Shown in pieces: positions 34,893 to 44,865 of a DNA stretch of 64,000 nt. Made by a program: the position numbers and the translations under genes. This DNA is from CAYOUV01 sp963790075 (GTDB taxonomy: Bacteria > Chloroflexota > Anaerolineae > Anaerolineales > Villigracilaceae). The DNA is taken from NCBI GenBank assembly GCA_963790075.1, contig CAWBNG010000009.1, positions 186,001-250,000 on the forward strand, given 5' to 3'. The stretch's first letter is position 1. Each line of letters opens with the position of its first letter. Below the pieces are notes generated by a model. That model was given only the letters and a program-made list of their open reading frames with translations. It was not told the origin of the DNA and made no database searches.

Positions 34893-35560
34893 TTGCTGGC
34901 TTTTTCGCTGGTTAATTCCCGCAAAGCATCTCTACCAATCCAGCGGGTAGTTTTGTTATTCGCATTTGCCAGATCGGATGCCAATTCCAGCGCTTGCGCA
35001 TGCAAATAAATATTACGTTTTCCAATCTGCCGCAAAGCCCAGTTGACTGCTTTTTTGACAAAATTACGTTCATCGCCAGCTTGCTTGACGATAGCTGGCA
35101 GGAATTGCTCAAATTTCTCGTCGGGTGCCTTTTTGTCATGCACGGCCAGACAAGCCATCATCGCAAATCCTGCCCGGCGAACAAACTCTTCTTCCTGCTG
35201 GCTCCATGCGAGGGCCTTTTGGTAAGCCCAGGGTGTCCGATCGAATAAATTACTACAGACCTGATCGCACACATCCCATGAATCAAAATCTCGCACCCAG
35301 TTTTCCATCTGGGTCTCAGTCACCTGTTTGGGATCGTCCACAAAGGCAGCCATCAGGTACGTTTCGTGATAACCGCTGTCCCATAATTCCCGTGCCAGGG
35401 CATGATTCTTGCGATACTGCTTTGCCAATCCGCGCAGAACCGGCACCGGAATTCCTAATGTGTTTTCAGGGTTAATACCAAATTTTGCCATTCCCTTCAC
35501 GTTTTCGGGGTTGGCGACTGACTTCAGATAATTCAGGATCGCATCCAGTTCACCAGACAT
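34880..35560 (-). CDS. AlkD-like DNA alkylation repair glycosylase
   Basis: A 226-aa all-helical protein of the AlkD/ALK HEAT-repeat family, which excises cationic alkylated bases such as 3-methyladenine and 7-methylguanine. The segment WVRDFDSWDVCDQVC holds the conserved Trp and Asp of the active site, and the helical repeats AVNWALRQIGKRN and RWIGRDALREL carry the Trp/Arg residues that grip DNA. Length is normal. It stands between the APC-Usp gene, with which it converges and overlaps by 13 bases, and gatA; no damage-response operator is visible. Confidence 0.88.
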   Translation of the reverse strand: MSGELDAILNYLKSVANPENVKGMAKFGINPENTLGIPVPVLRGLAKQYRKNHALARELWDSGYHETYLMAAFVDDPKQVTETQMENWVRDFDSWDVCDQVCSNLFDRTPWAYQKALAWSQQEEEFVRRAGFAMMACLAVHDKKAPDEKFEQFLPAIVKQAGDERNFVKKAVNWALRQIGKRNIYLHAQALELASDLANANNKTTRWIGRDALRELTSEKASNQSI

Positions 35561-35624
35561 GCTTCCAAAGCCCTGACAACATAAGTTCGCCGGACGTCAC
35601 CGATCCGCTACCCAATTCCATCAC

Positions 35625-37205
35625 TTATCCCAGAACCGGTGGGCGTTTTAGACGCCACTCCTGATCAGCAGTTGCCATTTCATACGTTCGACCTAGGCGC
35701 AGCAATACATCCTCGGAGAAATCCGGTCCAAGCAATTGGATTCCGATCGGCAACTGATCCTGATCAAAACCAGCTGGGATGGAAATCCCCGGCACCCCAG
35801 CGTGATTGGCCGGAACGGTAAGTTGGTCAGCATATTGCATCAAAACCGAGTCTCCATACACGCCTGCTACCGGAAATGCAGTGGTCGGGGTAGTCGGCGT
35901 CAACAAAGCCTGCAACCTATATTTTCCCTTGGGATCGAAGGCTTCATCGAAATCGCGGCGGATAAGTGAACAAATCCGCAGGGCGCGATTGTAGTATTGC
36001 TCGTTATATTGTGCCGCACTAACATACATCCCCATTAGAATGCGCAACTTAGGCTGCAGGCCAAAACCTTCTCCGCGCGTCTTGCGATACATGGCGCGCA
36101 GATCGTCCACCTTCTCGGAGCTCCGATACCCGTACTTGACGCCATCGTACCGGTGCAGATTCGAAGCTGCTTCAACTCGCGAGATGGCAAAATAGGTCGG
36201 GATCCCATAGCGCGTGTGCGGCATGGGGATATCTTCGACAATGTCCGCACCCATCTCCGCCAGTCGTCCGGCTGCGCGCATGACTACAGCCTTGATTTCG
36301 GTTGGCAATTCCCGTTCATCCAGTTGGCCGGTCTCTGGGTTGAAAAAGGTGATCCTGAAATATTCCGGCGACAAGCCAATCCGCAGACCCTTAATTCCCT
36401 TTTCCAGCCCGTTTAGGTAATCTGGCACTGGGACATTGGCTGCCGTGGCATCGCGCGGGTCAGGACCGGCCATGACGCGCAACATCAAGGCCGCATCCGA
36501 AACTGTCCGCGCCACAGGTCCTGGACAATCCAGGGACGAACCAAAAGCAATCAACCCGTATCGCGAAACACGCCCATAGGTTGGCTTCATGCCGACCACG
36601 CCGCAAAAAGCGGCGGGTTGACGGATCGAGCCGGCAGTGTCGGTGCCGAGCGACAATGCGCTTTCGCCCGCAGCCACCGCTGCCGCTGACCCGCCCGAGG
36701 AGCCACCTGGTACACGACTGGTATCCCAGGGGTTGCGCGGCGCGGGTTGGAAGGCCGACGATTCGCTAGACGAACCATAGGTGAACTCGTCCAGATTGAC
36801 TTTACCCAGCATAAATGCACCAGCCGATTCCATCCGCGCCACCGGTGTGGCCGTGTAGGGCGCCACGAAGTTTGCCAGGATTTTAGAGGCTGCCGTCGAG
36901 GGCGTGCCATCCACACAAAAGATATCCTTGACCGTGAGCGGCACGCCCGCCAGCGGGCCTGGGTCTTCGCCCGCTGATAATTTCTTGTCCACGGCCTCAG
37001 CCTGGGAACGGGCGCGTTTTTCAGTCAGGGTAATAAAAGCGTGAACTCGGTCCGCTTCGGCATTGGGATCTCCATTAACTTTCCCTGGAATACCGTCAAC
37101 AGCCGCAATTCGCTGAAGAGAAGCCTCAAGCACTTCAACTGCCGATACCCTGCGGCTGCGCACTAAAGAATTGATTTCGAGGGCAGAAAGGTCGCATAAA
37201 TCCAT
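35625..37205 (-). CDS. gatA: Aspartyl/glutamyl-tRNA amidotransferase subunit A
   Basis: The glutaminase subunit of GatCAB. Length is 526 aa, longer than many by about 40 residues, spread over internal insertions. The Ser-cisSer-Lys catalytic set is present: K93 in GVPLTVKDIF, S169 in GGSSGG and nucleophile S193 in DTAGSIRQPAAF. Substrate-binding segments include YGRVSRYGLIAFGSSLD. It follows gatC after 5 bases; gatB is in a different operon. Confidence 0.96.
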   Translation of the reverse strand: MDLCDLSALEINSLVRSRRVSAVEVLEASLQRIAAVDGIPGKVNGDPNAEADRVHAFITLTEKRARSQAEAVDKKLSAGEDPGPLAGVPLTVKDIFCVDGTPSTAASKILANFVAPYTATPVARMESAGAFMLGKVNLDEFTYGSSSESSAFQPAPRNPWDTSRVPGGSSGGSAAAVAAGESALSLGTDTAGSIRQPAAFCGVVGMKPTYGRVSRYGLIAFGSSLDCPGPVARTVSDAALMLRVMAGPDPRDATAANVPVPDYLNGLEKGIKGLRIGLSPEYFRITFFNPETGQLDERELPTEIKAVVMRAAGRLAEMGADIVEDIPMPHTRYGIPTYFAISRVEAASNLHRYDGVKYGYRSSEKVDDLRAMYRKTRGEGFGLQPKLRILMGMYVSAAQYNEQYYNRALRICSLIRRDFDEAFDPKGKYRLQALLTPTTPTTAFPVAGVYGDSVLMQYADQLTVPANHAGVPGISIPAGFDQDQLPIGIQLLGPDFSEDVLLRLGRTYEMATADQEWRLKRPPVLG

Positions 37206-37210
37206 AATGA

Positions 37211-37531
37211 TTATTCCAGGTCGGTGTGCGGGATTTCGGGAACAACGATATAGCCATCACGTGTTTCCGGGGCTTGAGAAATGATTTTTTCGGGATTGGG
37301 ATAAGCCTCCCACTCGTCTGGACGGACCGCAGGGGAAATCTCCGGGGGGTATGGGACTCCGTGCGAAGCGATTGGCGTCTCGGCCTCCAGCGGGATCGCT
37401 TCCAATTCGTGGACTGCTTTCAACTGGTTGTTTAATTGTCCGCGCAGGTACTCGGTTTCATTTGGATCCAATTCCAGCGCAGCCAATTCCACAAGGTGAT
37501 CGAATATTTCGCGGCTGATTTCATCGTTCAT
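37211..37531 (-). CDS. gatC: Aspartyl/glutamyl-tRNA amidotransferase subunit C
   Basis: A 106-aa GatC that wraps around GatA and GatB to hold the complex together. It starts MNDEISREIFDHLVELAAL and continues with the family helix-loop ELDPNETEYLRGQLNNQLKAVHELEAI and a Pro-rich extended tail. A TATAAT box with TTGGCC at 16 bases lies upstream on the minus strand (37552-37579). Confidence 0.95.
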   Translation of the reverse strand: MNDEISREIFDHLVELAALELDPNETEYLRGQLNNQLKAVHELEAIPLEAETPIASHGVPYPPEISPAVRPDEWEAYPNPEKIISQAPETRDGYIVVPEIPHTDLE

Positions 37532-37551
37532 AAAGGGATCCTTTCAGGGCG

Positions 37552-37579
37552 ATTATACCCGAATCCCCTGCTGGGCCAA
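37552..37579 (-). promoter_or_regulatory. Promoter for gatC-gatA
   Basis: TATAAT (37557-37552) with TTGGCC (37579-37574) at a 16-base spacing, 20 bases before gatC. A second, divergent TATAAT at 37586-37591 on the plus strand serves the acyl-CoA dehydrogenase gene; its -35 is poor. Confidence 0.6.
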
Positions 37580-37620
37580 CCATGCTATAATCACCGCATC
37601 CCAGACCTTTGGAGGACAGC

Positions 37621-38790
37621 ATGAGTGAGAACCTCTTGTTTTCTCTCACCTCTGAGCATGAAATGATCCGCAATGCAGCGCGCGATTTTGCCCGGAAAGA
37701 GATTGCCCCGATCGCAGCGGAATTTGACGAAAGCGGGGAATTCCCAATCAAGACCATCAAAAAAATGGGGAGCATGGGCTTCATGGGCATCGAAGTTCCG
37801 GAAGAATATGGCGGGGCGGGTATGGACACGATGGCATATGTACTTGCCATGGAAGAGATCTCAAAAGTAGATGCCTCGCATTCCGTAATTATGTCGGTCA
37901 ACAACTCGTTATATTGTCACGGTCTGCTTAAATTTGGCACACAGGAACAGAAAGAGAAATTCCTTACACCAATCGCGTCAGGCCAAGCTATTGGTGCATA
38001 TTCATTGACCGAACCGATGTCCGGTTCTGACGCCGGGACCATGCGTTCACGCGCTGTTCGCGATGGAGATCACTATGTCTTGAATGGCCGGAAATCGTGG
38101 GTCACCTCCGGGCCGGTAGCCGACTACGTGGTGGTTTTTATGATGACCGCTCCCGAGAAGAAACACAAAGGTGTTACTGCTTTCCTGGTGGATACAAAAA
38201 CTCCCGGTTTCACCCGCGGCAAAAAGGAACCCAAGCTCGGTATTCGCGCCTCAGCGACCAGCGAATTGCTCTTTGAGGATTGCCGGATTCCTGCCGAAAA
38301 CCGTCTTGGCGAGGAAGGCGAAGGCTTCAAGATCGCCATGACTGTACTAGACGCCGGCCGCATTGGGATCGCTACCCAGGCGCTTGGAATTTCCGAGGCT
38401 GCCTACGAAGCTTCAGTTGCCTATGCCCAGGAACGAGAAGCTTTTGGCCAACGAATTGGCGAGTTTCAAGGCATCTCTTTCAAGATCGCTGATATGAAAA
38501 CCCGAATTGAAGCTTCACGTTTGCTGATCTACCAAGCCGCACTGGCAAAAGAGGCCTCGAAGAAGAGCGGCGCACGCTACACACTCGAATCGGCGATGGC
38601 CAAGCTTTTTGCGTCGGAGACAGCCATGTTCGTCACGCATGCCGCCGTACAAATCCATGGCGGGATGGGCTATAGCAAGGAATTGCCGGTCGAACGCTAT
38701 TTCCGCGATGCCAAGATCACTGAGATCTACGAGGGGACCAGCGAAATTCAGCGTCTCGTCATCAGCCGCAACGAATTAGGCATGAAATAA
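37621..38790 (+). CDS. Acyl-CoA dehydrogenase (short-chain type)
   Basis: A 389-aa flavoenzyme oxidising acyl-CoA esters, of the butyryl-CoA dehydrogenase-like type. Pieces seen: YSLTEPMSGSDAGTM, YVLNGRKSWVTSG, GRIGIATQALGISEAAYEAS, GQRIGEFQGISFKIADM, VQIHGGMGYSKELPVERYFRDAKI and EIYEGTSEIQRLVISRN with the catalytic Glu of YEGTSE. The start at 37621 is preceded by GGAGG; a longer frame adds four residues. It heads the long plus-strand run that also encodes an acyl-CoA carboxylase, and its electrons presumably go to ETF, not present here. Confidence 0.95.
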   Translation: MSENLLFSLTSEHEMIRNAARDFARKEIAPIAAEFDESGEFPIKTIKKMGSMGFMGIEVPEEYGGAGMDTMAYVLAMEEISKVDASHSVIMSVNNSLYCHGLLKFGTQEQKEKFLTPIASGQAIGAYSLTEPMSGSDAGTMRSRAVRDGDHYVLNGRKSWVTSGPVADYVVVFMMTAPEKKHKGVTAFLVDTKTPGFTRGKKEPKLGIRASATSELLFEDCRIPAENRLGEEGEGFKIAMTVLDAGRIGIATQALGISEAAYEASVAYAQEREAFGQRIGEFQGISFKIADMKTRIEASRLLIYQAALAKEASKKSGARYTLESAMAKLFASETAMFVTHAAVQIHGGMGYSKELPVERYFRDAKITEIYEGTSEIQRLVISRNELGMK

Positions 38791-38803
38791 CCCGGAGCAC
38801 TAA

Positions 38804-41737
38804 ATGGAAATGGTGATGACCTGGGGCATTTTTGTCCCTGTGGTCACTTTCTTCATCAGCGCTGGCCTGGTGCTGGTTACTCAATTCAGAAAATGGGCCG
38901 ACGATTCACCTGCTCTAGAGAGTTCTTCGGAATCCTCAATCGCTTCGAAAACAAAAAAACCAGCCCATCCTTCTCTTCCAAAAATCGATCAAATTAAACT
39001 CTTCGTTGATAGATATCGATGGGAGCTTGCCCTCGCTACTGCAGCTGGGGCAATCCTGTTATTCGCGTTGGTTTGGGCTCCTCCAAGGATCGATAACAAG
39101 ATCCCGCTCAATCCGTTATTCCCGGGGCGCCCGTTCTACAGCCTGCACTGGATCCGCAATTATGTTCGCGACCACTACAACCTGATCTGGGCAGCCAGCA
39201 GCAGCCTGTTTATTTTATGCAGCCTGCTCTTGATTGGTCGGGCTATTCAAATTCGGTCCAGGTCGGTTGCCGAATTAGCATTGTTGGTTGCATCCCTAAA
39301 TCTTGCCTTTACAGGTCAATGGACGCTGAATGCCAATAAATTAATGTCTGTTGGGGTAATCTTCTATATTTTTGCCGCCGCTGGGTTCACAGGTTGGGCA
39401 TGGAGTTCAAAACGACGCTTAAAGGCTGATTTTATTTCTCACCCAATCAAAAGAAGCACGGAGATCTGGCTGGTTTTGGGATTATTAACCCTAACCGCCT
39501 TTGGAAGGTTATATGCTCTCAAAGCCATTCCTTATGGGATTGAAGGCGATGAAGCCAAATGGACAGCGGAGGCCGTTGATTTGGGCATACGTGGAAAATA
39601 CGATTCATCTGGCGAGTTTCATCGCGACGCACTGCCTGTCAGCTATTACATCCAGATGCCCTTACAGCGCCTGATGGGTCCGGGTATCCTGCCCGCCCGC
39701 TTAAGCGTGGCACTTTTAAGCATTACCGCAACGCTTGTATTTTATTGGCTGCTGCGGCAGATTGGGCCTGTCCCATTGGCCGCGCTCTCTGCCTACTTGC
39801 TTGGGTCGTCCATATTCGACATAAGTGCCAGCCGCCTGGCCAACGTCGAAAGCTTTGTAAAATTATGGCCCATCCTGACTCTGGCATTGCTAATGCTGGC
39901 AATCCGCAAACAACGCTGGCAAATTTATGGGTTTAGCGGTCTGGCCCTGGCGCTCGGCATGTTAACCTACGACACGGTCTGGCCGATATTTCTGGTAACG
40001 CTGCTCCTGGCAACCGCAGAATTGATCCGTCAACGTGTTGATGCCAAATTTTTTAGCCAATCTCTGGCAGTTCTGATCACGCCGACTTTGCTTGCTCTGC
40101 CAATGCTTATCCCGTACGCGCTAAGCCGAACAGAATATTACGACCTGAGCAGTAAGGGCTGGATGGGAAACTTTTGGGATCATCTAGGAAGCCGCACAAG
40201 CATGGTCATCCAAACCTGGTTCGTAGACTTACGATCTGACTTTATTTACAATCGATCAGGCCCTCTGCTAAATGCGATACTTTTACCCTGGATGGTCCTC
40301 GGGTTGGTTACAGGCTTCATTCTGATCCGGCAGCGTTACAACAGCTGGAATTTACTCTGGCTGGTAATATTAATATTCCCGGTTCCGGTCATCACTGATT
40401 CGCAGCTCGGACGCGTATATTATCCCGGCCTGCCAGCCGTATATGCAATGATTGGGTTGGGAATATTTCTTTTTTGGAATGAGGTCAATCGCTTCATGGG
40501 CAAGAACGCCCGGCCTTTGTTGATTTCCATTTCGCTGGTTCCTTTGATCTGGTTTCCATTATTTAATCAGTTTGTTTACTACAACGAGGTGCCGGATGCC
40601 ACTGACAGGCAAATGCGCCGCGAAATTGGTGAGCTGGTTGCACAAGCCGCCAGCCCCGACACATTGATTTTCCTGCCGGTAGTCTTGAAAGCCGACGAAC
40701 CGTTAAACAACGAATATCAGATGGTGGAAATGTTCATGCTGCAAAAAGTCCCATCCAATCAAATAGCTTCCTCCCACAAGTACGTTGCACTTGCCTCACT
40801 TTTACCAGACCTGACAGGAAACCTGAACGGCCATTCCAAAGCAGCTGTCGTCATGGACAAGACAACCAGCCTAGAGCGTGATATCAGAGACCAAATTGCG
40901 GCAAGTTTAATTCGCTGTTTCCCCGATGGTTTCGTGACGAAGGGTACCTATTTTGACCTTTATCAATTCGATCAAAACGCACTCCACACCGCTATCTGCA
41001 AGCCCGCGGAACTGACGTTGCAATTTAAACTTCCGCGAACACTGACATGGAATCTTTCAGCAGGCACTGCCCGCAGGATGGATTTTACTTGCCAGTTACG
41101 AAAAACCGATTTCACATGGATCGAAGCCGAGACCTTGTCGTTAGCGCCGGGTTGGCAAACTGAGGTAAACTTTGCCACCGGTTGGGGTGGGACCGGCTTT
41201 ATCACGGATAGCTACAAGAGCCAATACATCACGATTGATTTTCCAAACAGAAATACAAAAGAGCTATACCTTTGGATCCGTTATTTCAAACGCGTGCTGG
41301 ACCATTCTCCAGGTCAGGTCACAATCGCGGGGCAGACAGAGATGTTTGCCGATGTCGAACCAAGTCAACTGAACAGTTGGGTCTGGCAACGACTAGGACC
41401 TTTTCGGGTTGAACCGGATACGAACCTATATATTTCGCTTAACCGACCGTACACCGAAGACCCGCAGCACTTCATGGCGTTATTCATCGACAGTTTCGTG
41501 GTTACTGGCGACCCGGAACTTTCGCCTGAATCGAATTTGTATTTTGCGCCGATCTACCACAATTTTCCATATATGCCAGCGCTGCCCTTTGGTTCGATTG
41601 ACACAAGCCAGATCTCACAATTAGATTCCGGCCACTATCGCTGCCAGGCTACAGCCATCAGCGATGATCCAATTGTTGACGTCTTTGGCAATTCACCGGT
41701 AATGTCCAATGAACTTGAATTCGAGGTTATTCGATGA
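38804..41737 (+). CDS. Large membrane glycosyltransferase-like protein
   Basis: A 977-aa protein. Helices start near residues 7, 52 and 118 and then form a dense block to about 590. The extracytoplasmic loop GIEGDEAKWTAEAVDLGIRG has the Asp-Glu pair of GT39/PMT-type transferases. The C-terminal ~350 residues are soluble with beta-rich, carbohydrate-binding-like stretches (WIEAETLSLAPGWQTEVNF, YLWIRYFKRVLDHSPGQVTIAG). The build suggests transfer of a lipid-linked sugar at the outer face, with a domain that binds glycans or polymer. No exact homologue is known to me. Starts 13 bases after the dehydrogenase gene and ends in a 4-base overlap with the MDR gene. Confidence 0.75.
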   Translation: MEMVMTWGIFVPVVTFFISAGLVLVTQFRKWADDSPALESSSESSIASKTKKPAHPSLPKIDQIKLFVDRYRWELALATAAGAILLFALVWAPPRIDNKIPLNPLFPGRPFYSLHWIRNYVRDHYNLIWAASSSLFILCSLLLIGRAIQIRSRSVAELALLVASLNLAFTGQWTLNANKLMSVGVIFYIFAAAGFTGWAWSSKRRLKADFISHPIKRSTEIWLVLGLLTLTAFGRLYALKAIPYGIEGDEAKWTAEAVDLGIRGKYDSSGEFHRDALPVSYYIQMPLQRLMGPGILPARLSVALLSITATLVFYWLLRQIGPVPLAALSAYLLGSSIFDISASRLANVESFVKLWPILTLALLMLAIRKQRWQIYGFSGLALALGMLTYDTVWPIFLVTLLLATAELIRQRVDAKFFSQSLAVLITPTLLALPMLIPYALSRTEYYDLSSKGWMGNFWDHLGSRTSMVIQTWFVDLRSDFIYNRSGPLLNAILLPWMVLGLVTGFILIRQRYNSWNLLWLVILIFPVPVITDSQLGRVYYPGLPAVYAMIGLGIFLFWNEVNRFMGKNARPLLISISLVPLIWFPLFNQFVYYNEVPDATDRQMRREIGELVAQAASPDTLIFLPVVLKADEPLNNEYQMVEMFMLQKVPSNQIASSHKYVALASLLPDLTGNLNGHSKAAVVMDKTTSLERDIRDQIAASLIRCFPDGFVTKGTYFDLYQFDQNALHTAICKPAELTLQFKLPRTLTWNLSAGTARRMDFTCQLRKTDFTWIEAETLSLAPGWQTEVNFATGWGGTGFITDSYKSQYITIDFPNRNTKELYLWIRYFKRVLDHSPGQVTIAGQTEMFADVEPSQLNSWVWQRLGPFRVEPDTNLYISLNRPYTEDPQHFMALFIDSFVVTGDPELSPESNLYFAPIYHNFPYMPALPFGSIDTSQISQLDSGHYRCQATAISDDPIVDVFGNSPVMSNELEFEVIR

Positions 41738-42765
41738 AAGCAGTTCTGCTTGAGAAGCACGGGGGGCCCGAGTCATTACAATATGGGAATTTCCCGACAC
41801 CCGACCCCAAACCAAATGAAGTGCTGGTGCGTCTACACGCAGCAGCTCTCAATCGGGCTGATTTGTGGACCCGCAATGGCTGGCCCGGGCTCAAGCTGGA
41901 ATACCCGCACATCCTTGGTTGTGATGGTGCCGGAGAGGTAGCCGCGCTCGGCATAAATGTGAAGGACTTTCAAGTCGGTGATCACGTTGTGATCAACAGC
42001 AATCTGGGCTGTGGTGAATGCGACTTCTGCCTGGCCGGACAGGACAATCTGTGCCGCAACTGGCACCTGCTCGGTGAGACCATTCGCGGAACTTATGCCG
42101 AGTATATCGCCATCCCGGCTCGACAACTTTTTCGTATTCCCGAAGGCTATGATTATCATGCCGCCGCCGCCGCAGGATTGGTTTTCTTAACCGCCTGGCA
42201 TTCTTTAATCAAACGTGGGAATTTGCGAGCAGGCGAATCCGTGCTGGTTGTGGGCGCTTCAGGCGGGGTCAATACCGCCAGTATTCAGATCGCCAAATAC
42301 TCTGGCGCGCGGGTGCTGGTCGTTGGTTCGGACGCTAAAAAACTTTCTTTGGCCGAATCGCTTGGGGCTGATGTTTTAATCGACCGCTCACAGGCAGAAG
42401 ATTGGTCAAAGGCAGTTTACAAAGCCACGAGCCGAAATGGTGCCGACGTGGTCGTGGACAACGTCGGCACGACCTTCCCGCTCAGCCTTCGCGCCTTACG
42501 CAAGGGCGGGCGCATCCTGGACGTTGGGAATACCGGTGGTCCTAAATTCGAGATCGATAACCGTTATATCTTCGCCAAGCATATCGCGATCATTGGCTCT
42601 AGCATGGGTACCCTGAAAGATTTTTCTGAAGTCATGTCATTGGTCATAGCTGGCAAGTTTAAGCCGGTCGTCGATCAAACCTTCCCATTGAAAGACGCGC
42701 GCGCAGCCCATGAACGCCTGGAAAGCGGACAGCAGCTTGGTAAAATCACCCTTCAAATTGATTAG
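41734..42765 (+). CDS. Zinc-containing MDR oxidoreductase
   Basis: A 343-aa alcohol dehydrogenase/quinone oxidoreductase family protein. The structural zinc Cys are C93, C96, C99 and C107 (CGECDFCLAGQDNLC). The NAD(P)-binding fold follows with VLVVGASGGVNTASIQIAKYSGA near 170. The usual catalytic zinc Cys at the N-terminal turn is Asn (LNRADLW), and LGCDGAGEVA has Cys in place of His, so zinc catalysis is doubtful. It overlaps the previous gene by 4 bases. Substrate unknown; quinone or enoyl reduction is possible. Confidence 0.86.
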   Translation: MKAVLLEKHGGPESLQYGNFPTPDPKPNEVLVRLHAAALNRADLWTRNGWPGLKLEYPHILGCDGAGEVAALGINVKDFQVGDHVVINSNLGCGECDFCLAGQDNLCRNWHLLGETIRGTYAEYIAIPARQLFRIPEGYDYHAAAAAGLVFLTAWHSLIKRGNLRAGESVLVVGASGGVNTASIQIAKYSGARVLVVGSDAKKLSLAESLGADVLIDRSQAEDWSKAVYKATSRNGADVVVDNVGTTFPLSLRALRKGGRILDVGNTGGPKFEIDNRYIFAKHIAIIGSSMGTLKDFSEVMSLVIAGKFKPVVDQTFPLKDARAAHERLESGQQLGKITLQID

Positions 42766-42789
42766 GCGCAAAGGCCCAGCTTAACTCGC

Positions 42790-44844
42790 ATGAAACGATT
42801 TAAATGGTTTGAGATTCTTCTGATCGTCGTGGTCCTGGGCGTGCACTTGTATGCAGCGCTATCTGAAGCCCACAACTTTCCCAACAAATGGTTTACGCGC
42901 GACGATGCTTTCTACTACTTTAAAGTGGCCCAGAATATTACCGAGGGCCATGGAATCACTTTCGACGGCATCAACCCTACCAATGGCTACCATCCATTAT
43001 GGCTGCTGGTGTGCATACCCATCTTTGCTCTGGCGCGTTTCGACCTGATTCTTCCTTTGCGTATTTTGGTGATGGTCATGGCCGGCTTGAGTGCAGCTAC
43101 CGGAGTTTTGCTTTACCGCCTCGGAAGACGGACGCTCTCGGAATTTGCCGGAATACTGATTGCTTCTTATTGGACCTTCAACATGTACATCCACAAGACC
43201 ATCACGCAGCTCGGACTCGAATCCGGCATAACGATATTCGCGATGGTCCTGTTTCTGTATATATTACAATCCTTCGAACGGAGATGGCGCACAGAACCGG
43301 TTAACCCCAAACAAATCACTCTTCTGGCACTAGCTGGAATTTTTCTGCTTTTCAGTCGACTGGATACTGTTTTTTTAGTGACACTGATCGGATTCTGGAT
43401 CGTCTTTCGCGGTAGCCCAATTCGCTACTACCTGATGTTGGATCTATTAATTATTCCCTCCAGCATAATTATCAGCTTCTTCCTGCGTTTGGGCATGCCG
43501 ATGTATTTTGGCTATAACGACGCCATGCTGGTAATGATCGCGCTGGCACTGGTTCTACGAATACCGCTGTTTTATTTCAGCGGACTTTATCAGCCACCAC
43601 GGACGCTACCCCTGCAAACCACATTGGTCCGCGCTCTTTTAGCAGTTTCCGCCAGCACGCTTGTCATTGGGGGATTGATGCTTGCCGTCTCTCCATTTTT
43701 GTACGGACTGCCGCGCAGCGCTCTGCTGCTCGACTGGGGATTGTGTCTGACGCTGGTGATAGCCAGCCGGGTCGCGGCCTACATCCTGAAAATTGGCGCG
43801 ACGCCTCAGGCTAAGTCAGAACCGCTGGTATATTTCAAATCCAATTGGAAACGCTGGTTCGCCACCGGACTGCCGTATTTCGGCATCCTGGGAGGCGCGC
43901 TGGGCGCTTACATGCTCTTCAACCGGATCGTTATCGGTGCCGCGATGCCGGTCAGCGGTTCGATCAAGCGCTGGTGGGGCTCACTTCCAGACCGAGCTTA
44001 TGGTGGTCCTGCCAACAGCCTGTCCGATATTTTCGGGATCGCCCCCAAGGGTACAAATCAATCCTGGCAACTGTTAACGAACCTGGCCAATAAACTCTCC
44101 GCTTTGATTGCGAGCAATCAAAGCGACCGACTGTATAACCAATACTATTTCGGAATCCTGGCTGCCATCACGCTTTTCACATTAATGGTGTTCTTGTTAA
44201 ACCGCCGCCGCACCTTCCGTGCCTTTTACGAGATGGGATTGCTGCCCTTAGCCATTGGATCGGAAATCCACGTCCTTTCATATAATGCCATGGGGTATGC
44301 AGCCTCCAAAGAGTGGTATTGGATCAGCGAAATGTTACTGATCGTGGTAGTTGGTGGGCTGGTTCTAGATATCTTGCGTAATAGACTCCGCCACTGGATG
44401 CCATCAGACCGTCCAGCCAAAATCATGGCTGGGGTCTTAGCAATGTACATGATATTTGGATATAGCCAGGCCATCATCCAGCGCATGCCATACCATTCCG
44501 CCAATCCCGACCAGCCATACATGGAAGTGGCAACTTTTCTCGAAAAAAATACCGAAGCCGGTGCCATAATCGGTATGACTGGGGGCGGTAACGTTGGCTA
44601 TTTTATTAAGGGACGCACAATCGTCAACATGGACGGGTTGATCAACAGTCCAGAATATTTTGAGGCACTCAAATCAAAACGAGGTGGAATATTCCTACAA
44701 GCCATTGGCATGGACTACATATTCAGCAATCCGGATATCGTGTTCCAATCCGAGCCCTATTGGCATCAATTCGACGGCACTCAATATCAGATCATCGATT
44801 TATATGGACGTAAGGCACTCATGTATTTATTGCCTGGCCAATAA
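42790..44844 (+). CDS. Membrane glycosyltransferase-like protein
   Basis: A 684-aa polytopic protein with about 13 helices. The first extracytoplasmic loop has FTRDDAFYYFKVAQNITEGH and then ITFDGINPTNGYHPLWLL, a pattern seen in large bacterial GT39-like transferases (Asp-Asp pair as catalytic base candidates). The C-terminal region from about 590 is soluble and short. It follows the MDR gene by 24 bases. Together with the 977-aa protein and the lipoprotein it points to cell-surface glycan or glycoprotein synthesis; donor and acceptor unknown. Confidence 0.75.
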   Translation: MKRFKWFEILLIVVVLGVHLYAALSEAHNFPNKWFTRDDAFYYFKVAQNITEGHGITFDGINPTNGYHPLWLLVCIPIFALARFDLILPLRILVMVMAGLSAATGVLLYRLGRRTLSEFAGILIASYWTFNMYIHKTITQLGLESGITIFAMVLFLYILQSFERRWRTEPVNPKQITLLALAGIFLLFSRLDTVFLVTLIGFWIVFRGSPIRYYLMLDLLIIPSSIIISFFLRLGMPMYFGYNDAMLVMIALALVLRIPLFYFSGLYQPPRTLPLQTTLVRALLAVSASTLVIGGLMLAVSPFLYGLPRSALLLDWGLCLTLVIASRVAAYILKIGATPQAKSEPLVYFKSNWKRWFATGLPYFGILGGALGAYMLFNRIVIGAAMPVSGSIKRWWGSLPDRAYGGPANSLSDIFGIAPKGTNQSWQLLTNLANKLSALIASNQSDRLYNQYYFGILAAITLFTLMVFLLNRRRTFRAFYEMGLLPLAIGSEIHVLSYNAMGYAASKEWYWISEMLLIVVVGGLVLDILRNRLRHWMPSDRPAKIMAGVLAMYMIFGYSQAIIQRMPYHSANPDQPYMEVATFLEKNTEAGAIIGMTGGGNVGYFIKGRTIVNMDGLINSPEYFEALKSKRGGIFLQAIGMDYIFSNPDIVFQSEPYWHQFDGTQYQIIDLYGRKALMYLLPGQ

Positions 44845-44865
44845 GGTGAGGCGCAAGGAGACAAT

